A stretch of 27,660 bases of DNA from SYIM01 sp041182885 (GTDB lineage Bacteria > Pseudomonadota > Gammaproteobacteria > Burkholderiales > Burkholderiaceae_E): the NCBI GenBank assembly GCA_049423065.1, contig JBMSQB010000060.1, positions 1 to 27,660 on the forward strand. Direction: 5' to 3'. The notes beneath the pieces were generated by a model. The model had not been told where the DNA came from, ran no database searches, and saw only the letters and a program-made list of their open reading frames with translations. This document shows, in pieces, positions 23,663-27,660 of this stretch. How positions within the stretch are numbered: position 1 is the stretch's first letter; every line of letters starts with the position of its first letter. Position numbers and translations under genes: made by a program.

Positions 23663-24820
23663 ATGTCCGCAGATACACCTGTCGCAGGTCCGAAGCCCAA
23701 GAAATCAGTCGCCCTGTCGGGCGTTGCCGCCGGCAACACCGCCCTTTGTACCGTGGGCCGCAGCGGCAACGACCTTCACTATCGGGGCTATGACATTCTC
23801 GACATCGCCGAAGCCGCCGAGTTCGAGGAAATCGCCTGCCTGCTGGTTCACGGCAAGCTCCCCACTGCAGCCGAACTCTCGGGCTACAAGGCCAAGCTGA
23901 AGGCGCTCCGCGGCGTGCCCGCCAATGTGAAAGCTGTGCTCGAGTGGCTTCCTGCATCCGCCCATCCGATGGACGTCATGCGTACTGGCGTATCGGCGCT
24001 TGGCTGTCAGCTTCCCGAGAAAGACGACCATGCGGCCCCGGGTGCGCGCGACATCGCCGATCAGCTGATGGCCTCGCTCGGCTCGATGCTGCTCTACTGG
24101 TATCACTACAGCCACAACGGCAAGCGTATTGATGTCGAGACCGACGACGACTCCATCGGCGGACACTTCCTGCATCTGCTGCACGGCCAGGCGCCCTCCG
24201 ACCTGTGGGTACGCGCGATGCACACCTCGCTCAACCTCTACGCCGAGCATGAGTACAACGCGTCCACCTTCGCGGCTCGCGTCGTGGCGGGCACAGGTTC
24301 CGACATGCATTCGGCGATCGTTGGCGGCATCGGCGCGCTGCGTGGGCCGAAGCACGGCGGCGCCAATGAAGTTGCTTTCGAGGTGCAAAAACGCTACGAC
24401 AGCCCGGACGAGGCCGAGGCCGACATCCGCCGGCGCGTGGAAGCCAAGGAGGTTGTGATCGGGTTCGGTCACCCGGTTTACACCATCGCCGATCCGCGCA
24501 ACAAGGTCATCAAGGAAGTTGCCCGCCGGCTATCGAAAGCCGCAGGCGACATGAAGATGTTCGATATTGCCGTGCGAATCGAATCGGTCATGGCCGACGC
24601 CAAGAAAATGTTCCCCAACCTCGACTGGTTCAGCGCGGTGAGCTATCACATGATGCGCGTGCCCACCAGCATGTTCACGCCGCTCTTCGTCATTTCGCGG
24701 ACCTCGGGCTGGGCCGCGCACGTGATCGAGCAACGCATCGACAACAAGATCATCCGCCCGAGCGCCAACTATGTTGGACCCGAGAACCGCAAGTTCGTTC
24801 CCATCGAGAAGCGTCGCTGA
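23663..24820 (+). CDS. prpC: 2-methylcitrate synthase
   Basis: The 385-residue protein is a short-type member of the citrate synthase family with the catalytic His231 (GPKHGGANE), His270 (GFGHPVYTIADPRN) and Asp321 (FPNLDWFSAVSYHMM). The last two motifs are typical of PrpC rather than GltA. It joins propionyl-CoA with oxaloacetate, which the upstream mdh product supplies. ATG 23663 has GGAG eight bases upstream; an ATG at 23621 in the same frame lacks a site and family homology. Some members also accept acetyl-CoA, so residual citrate synthase activity is possible. Confidence 0.93.
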   Translation: MSADTPVAGPKPKKSVALSGVAAGNTALCTVGRSGNDLHYRGYDILDIAEAAEFEEIACLLVHGKLPTAAELSGYKAKLKALRGVPANVKAVLEWLPASAHPMDVMRTGVSALGCQLPEKDDHAAPGARDIADQLMASLGSMLLYWYHYSHNGKRIDVETDDDSIGGHFLHLLHGQAPSDLWVRAMHTSLNLYAEHEYNASTFAARVVAGTGSDMHSAIVGGIGALRGPKHGGANEVAFEVQKRYDSPDEAEADIRRRVEAKEVVIGFGHPVYTIADPRNKVIKEVARRLSKAAGDMKMFDIAVRIESVMADAKKMFPNLDWFSAVSYHMMRVPTSMFTPLFVISRTSGWAAHVIEQRIDNKIIRPSANYVGPENRKFVPIEKRR

Positions 24821-24861
24821 CGCGCCCTGTCTTCCAACCCCACACACCCGCTGAGGCCACC

Positions 24862-27567
24862 ATGCCGCACAACGCCTTCAAGACCCTCAAGGACTTCAAG
24901 ATGGAGTCCGGCAAGACCGGAAAGCTTTACTCGCTGCCGGCGCTTGCGCGCAAGTTCCCCAATGTCAACCGTCTGCCGGTATCGATCCGTATCGTGCTTG
25001 AGTCGGTGCTGCGCAATGTGGACGGCAAGAAGGTGACCGAGGCCCATGTCGAGCAGCTCGCCAACTGGAAGCCCAATGCCGAGCGAATTGACGAGATCCC
25101 GTTCATCGTCGCCCGCGTGGTGCTGCAGGATTTCACCGGCGTGCCACTGCTTGCCGACCTGGCCGCGATGCGCAATGTCGCGAGCAGCATGGGGCGCGAC
25201 CCCAAGCGGATCGAGCCGCTGGTGCCGGTCGACCTGGTGGTTGACCATTCGGTCATGATCGACCACTTCGGTTCGGCCAAGGCGCTGGACCTCAACATGA
25301 AGCTCGAGTTCCAGCGCAATCGCGAGCGCTATCAGTTCATGAAGTGGGGTATGCAGGCCTTTGACACATTCGGTGTCGTGCCCCCGGGCTTTGGCATCGT
25401 GCATCAGGTCAACCTGGAATACCTCGCACGCGGCGTTCATCGCACTGCCGACAAGGTGTATTACGCCGACTCACTGGTCGGCACCGACAGCCACACCACC
25501 ATGATCAACGGGATCGGCGTGGTGGGCTGGGGCGTGGGCGGCATCGAAGCCGAAGCCGGCATGCTTGGGCAGCCGGTCTATTTCCTGACGCCAGACGTGG
25601 TCGGGGTCGAGCTGTCGGGGCGTCTGCTCGAGGGCCTCACCGCCACCGATGTGGTGCTCACCATCACCGAAATGCTCCGCAAGGCCAAGGTGGTCGGCAA
25701 GTTTGTCGAGTTTTTCGGCGAAGGCACCGAGCGTTTGTCGGTCACTGATCGTGCCACCATCGCCAACATGGCACCCGAGTACGGCGCCACCATGGGATTC
25801 TTCCCGGTTGATGACAAGACCATCGACTACTTCAAGGGCACCGGCCGCACCACCGCCGAAATCGACGCATTCAAGAGCTGGTTCAAGGCGCAGGGCATGT
25901 ATGGCGTTCCCAAGGCGGGCGACATCGACTACTCCACGGTACTGAAGCTCGATCTGGGATCGGTTGTGCCGTCGCTTGCCGGCCCGAAGCGCCCGCAGGA
26001 TCGCATCGAAATCGGCAAGGTCGCCGCTACCTTCGCCGACCTCTACTCCAAGCCTGCCGCGCAGAACGGGTTCAACCTGCCCGCCGACTCGCTCAACACC
26101 GTCCACAAGAACGCGGATGGTGTTGAAGTCCAGAACGGCGACGTGCTGATTGCCGCCATTACCTCGTGCACCAACACGTCCAATCCGGGCGTGCTGCTGG
26201 CTGCCGGTCTGCTCGCCAAGAAGGCAGTCGAGGCCGGGCTCAAGGTTGGCAAGCACATCAAGACTTCGCTTGCACCCGGCTCGCGCGTGGTCACCGAATA
26301 CCTGGAGAACGCGGGTCTGTTGCCCTACCTCGAGAAGCTCGGCTTCTCGGTGGCCGCCTATGGTTGCACCACGTGTATCGGCAACGCGGGCGACCTCACG
26401 CCGGCCATGAACGAGGCGATCACCCGGAACGACCTCATCTGCGCCGCGGTGCTGTCGGGCAACCGGAACTTCGAAGCCCGCATTCACCCCAACCTCAAGG
26501 CAAACTTCCTCGCCTCACCACCCCTGGTGGTTGCCTACGCGATTGCAGGCAATGTACGGGTCGACCTGATGACCGAGCCGGTGGGCAAGGGCAAGGGTGG
26601 GAAGGACATTTACCTCGGCGACATCTGGCCCTCGAGCGATGAGGTCAATGCGCTCATGAAGTACGCCATGAACCCGAAGATGTTCAAGGGCAACTACGCG
26701 CAGGTGAAGGAGAACCCCGGCGCGTTGTGGGAGAAGATCAAGGGTGTGAGCGGTCAGGTCTACGACTGGCCATCGTCCACCTACATTGCCCGCCCGCCCT
26801 TCTTCGACGAGTTCGGCATGACGCCGCAAGACTCGTCGGGCACCATCGCCGACGCACGGGCGCTCGCTCTGTTTGGCGATTCGATCACCACCGACCATAT
26901 CTCGCCGGCCGGTTCCATCAAGGAGTCGTCACCTGCAGGCAAGTGGCTGATCGAGCATGGCGTGGCGAAGGCCGACTTCAACAGCTATGGCTCGCGCCGC
27001 GGCAACCATGAAGTGATGATGCGCGGCACCTTTGCCAATGTCCGCATCAAGAACCTGATGATCCCGGCTGCGGCCGATGGCAGCCGCGAGGAAGGCGGCG
27101 TCACGCTCTTGCAGCCCAGCGGCGAAAAACTGTCCATCTATGACGCAGCCATGCGCTATGTCGCGCAAGGCACCCCCACCGTCATCTTCGGTGGCGAGGA
27201 ATACGGCACGGGGTCCTCCCGCGACTGGGCAGCCAAGGGAACGCAGCTTCTGGGGGTTCGTGCGGTCGTCGCGCGCAGCTTCGAGCGCATTCACCGCTCG
27301 AACCTGGTCGGCATGGGTGTGCTGCCGCTGCAATTCAAGGGTTCGGATTCATGGCAGTCGCTGGGCATCACTGGCAACGAAACCTTTGATATCGAGGTGC
27401 CCGACGAACTCAAGCCGCAGCAGGACATCACGCTGGTGATTCGACGTGCCGATGGATCGGTCCAGAAGGTGAAGCTGTTGTCGAGAATCGATACTGCCAT
27501 CGAGGTCGATTACTACAAGCACGGCGGCATCCTGCCCTACGTGCTGCGTGATCTCCTCGCGGCGTGA
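24862..27567 (+). CDS. acnA: Aconitate hydratase A
   Basis: The 901-residue enzyme matches AcnA/IRP-type aconitase. The 4Fe-4S ligands are Cys436 (ITSCTNTSNP), Cys502 and Cys505 (YGCTTCIGNAG). Other signatures are GTDSHTTMINGIGVVGWGVGGIEAE, GDSITTDHISPAGSI, YGSRRGNHEVMMRGTF and EEYGTGSSRDWAAKG. The beginning (GKLYSLPAL, LPVSIRIVLESVLRN) indicates AcnA and not AcnD, the methylcitrate-specific relative. It interconverts citrate and isocitrate, and aconitases can also hydrate 2-methyl-cis-aconitate. GAGG precedes ATG by five bases. The last codons and the stop lie inside a tandem 16-bp repeat. Confidence 0.96.
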   Translation: MPHNAFKTLKDFKMESGKTGKLYSLPALARKFPNVNRLPVSIRIVLESVLRNVDGKKVTEAHVEQLANWKPNAERIDEIPFIVARVVLQDFTGVPLLADLAAMRNVASSMGRDPKRIEPLVPVDLVVDHSVMIDHFGSAKALDLNMKLEFQRNRERYQFMKWGMQAFDTFGVVPPGFGIVHQVNLEYLARGVHRTADKVYYADSLVGTDSHTTMINGIGVVGWGVGGIEAEAGMLGQPVYFLTPDVVGVELSGRLLEGLTATDVVLTITEMLRKAKVVGKFVEFFGEGTERLSVTDRATIANMAPEYGATMGFFPVDDKTIDYFKGTGRTTAEIDAFKSWFKAQGMYGVPKAGDIDYSTVLKLDLGSVVPSLAGPKRPQDRIEIGKVAATFADLYSKPAAQNGFNLPADSLNTVHKNADGVEVQNGDVLIAAITSCTNTSNPGVLLAAGLLAKKAVEAGLKVGKHIKTSLAPGSRVVTEYLENAGLLPYLEKLGFSVAAYGCTTCIGNAGDLTPAMNEAITRNDLICAAVLSGNRNFEARIHPNLKANFLASPPLVVAYAIAGNVRVDLMTEPVGKGKGGKDIYLGDIWPSSDEVNALMKYAMNPKMFKGNYAQVKENPGALWEKIKGVSGQVYDWPSSTYIARPPFFDEFGMTPQDSSGTIADARALALFGDSITTDHISPAGSIKESSPAGKWLIEHGVAKADFNSYGSRRGNHEVMMRGTFANVRIKNLMIPAAADGSREEGGVTLLQPSGEKLSIYDAAMRYVAQGTPTVIFGGEEYGTGSSRDWAAKGTQLLGVRAVVARSFERIHRSNLVGMGVLPLQFKGSDSWQSLGITGNETFDIEVPDELKPQQDITLVIRRADGSVQKVKLLSRIDTAIEVDYYKHGGILPYVLRDLLAA

Positions 27568-27595
27568 TCTCCTCGCGGCGTGATCTCCTCGCGGC
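27548..27595. repeat. Three perfect tandem copies of a 16-bp unit across the acnA stop codon
   Basis: GTGATCTCCTCGCGGC repeats without change at 27548-27563, 27564-27579 and 27580-27595. The first copy encodes the last AcnA residues, and the stop TGA lies at the start of the second. The period is not a multiple of three. It looks like a recent slippage expansion or an assembly artefact. Confidence 0.95.
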
Positions 27596-27608
27596 CGCTG
27601 CCTGACTG

Positions 27609-27660
27609 TCAGCCGAACACCAGATCGCCAAACCGGGCGCTGAACACCGCGCCGGTCTGG
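27609..27660 (-). CDS. 3' end of an unidentified minus-strand gene (runs off the right edge)
   Basis: Seventeen codons are open from the window edge to TGA at 27611-27609; the last residues read QTGAVFSARFGDLVFG. The composition resembles a coding end. A convergent gene would suit the acnA end, but the piece is too short to name or to prove. A short dyad, CTGAC-T-GTCAG, covers the stop. Confidence 0.3.
   Translation of the reverse strand, partial: QTGAVFSARFGDLVFG

Noticed and set aside
22677..23957. A 426-codon minus-strand frame across prpB, the prpB-prpC gap and the start of prpC
   Set aside because: It opposes two clear enzymes with good ribosome sites. The translation is Arg-rich and family-less.

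Overview
The window looks like a GC-rich betaproteobacterial chromosome segment, most probably Burkholderiales. The reasons are the protein sequences, the gene order gntR-sdhCDAB-sdhE-gltA-sucA-sucB-lpdA-zapE, and the divergent mdh-prpB-prpC-acnA block. This placement rests on recalled synteny and was not tested by a search. Coding density is very high: many neighbours abut or overlap by 1-11 bases, and two convergent pairs overlap at their stop codons.

Left part (1-5.5 kb): a minus-strand gene with a disordered basic N-terminus runs off the left edge. It is followed by a small two-helix membrane protein (+), then pgeF and rluD (-), which diverge from the lipoprotein gene bamD (+). A DUF465 gene and a DinG/YoaA-type Fe-S helicase (-) converge on bamD.

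Middle part (5.5-20.6 kb): one long minus-strand array. Read in its own direction it is sdhC-sdhD-sdhA-sdhB-sdhE-gltA, then sucA-sucB-lpdA (the 2-oxoglutarate dehydrogenase complex), then zapE-ravA-viaA. The last three encode an AFG1-type ATPase, a MoxR AAA+ ATPase and its VWA partner. A GC-rich hairpin lies between sdhE and gltA, and a second, weaker one lies between sucA and sucB.

Right part (20.7-27.6 kb): a GntR/UTRA regulator (-) diverges from mdh-prpB-prpC-acnA (+). The gap between them holds a perfect 18-bp palindrome and a textbook sigma-70 promoter, so this regulator probably controls both arms. acnA ends in three perfect tandem copies of a 16-bp unit that spans its stop codon. The last bases hold the 3' end of a minus-strand gene.

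Together the genes provide citrate synthase, aconitase, 2-oxoglutarate dehydrogenase, succinate dehydrogenase with its flavinylation factor, malate dehydrogenase and two methylcitrate-cycle enzymes. Missing from the window are isocitrate dehydrogenase, succinyl-CoA synthetase, fumarase and a 2-methylcitrate dehydratase (prpD, or acnD with prpF). The most unusual context is the RavA-ViaA pair directly downstream of TCA and respiratory dehydrogenase genes. No tRNA, rRNA, CRISPR array or insertion sequence was seen.
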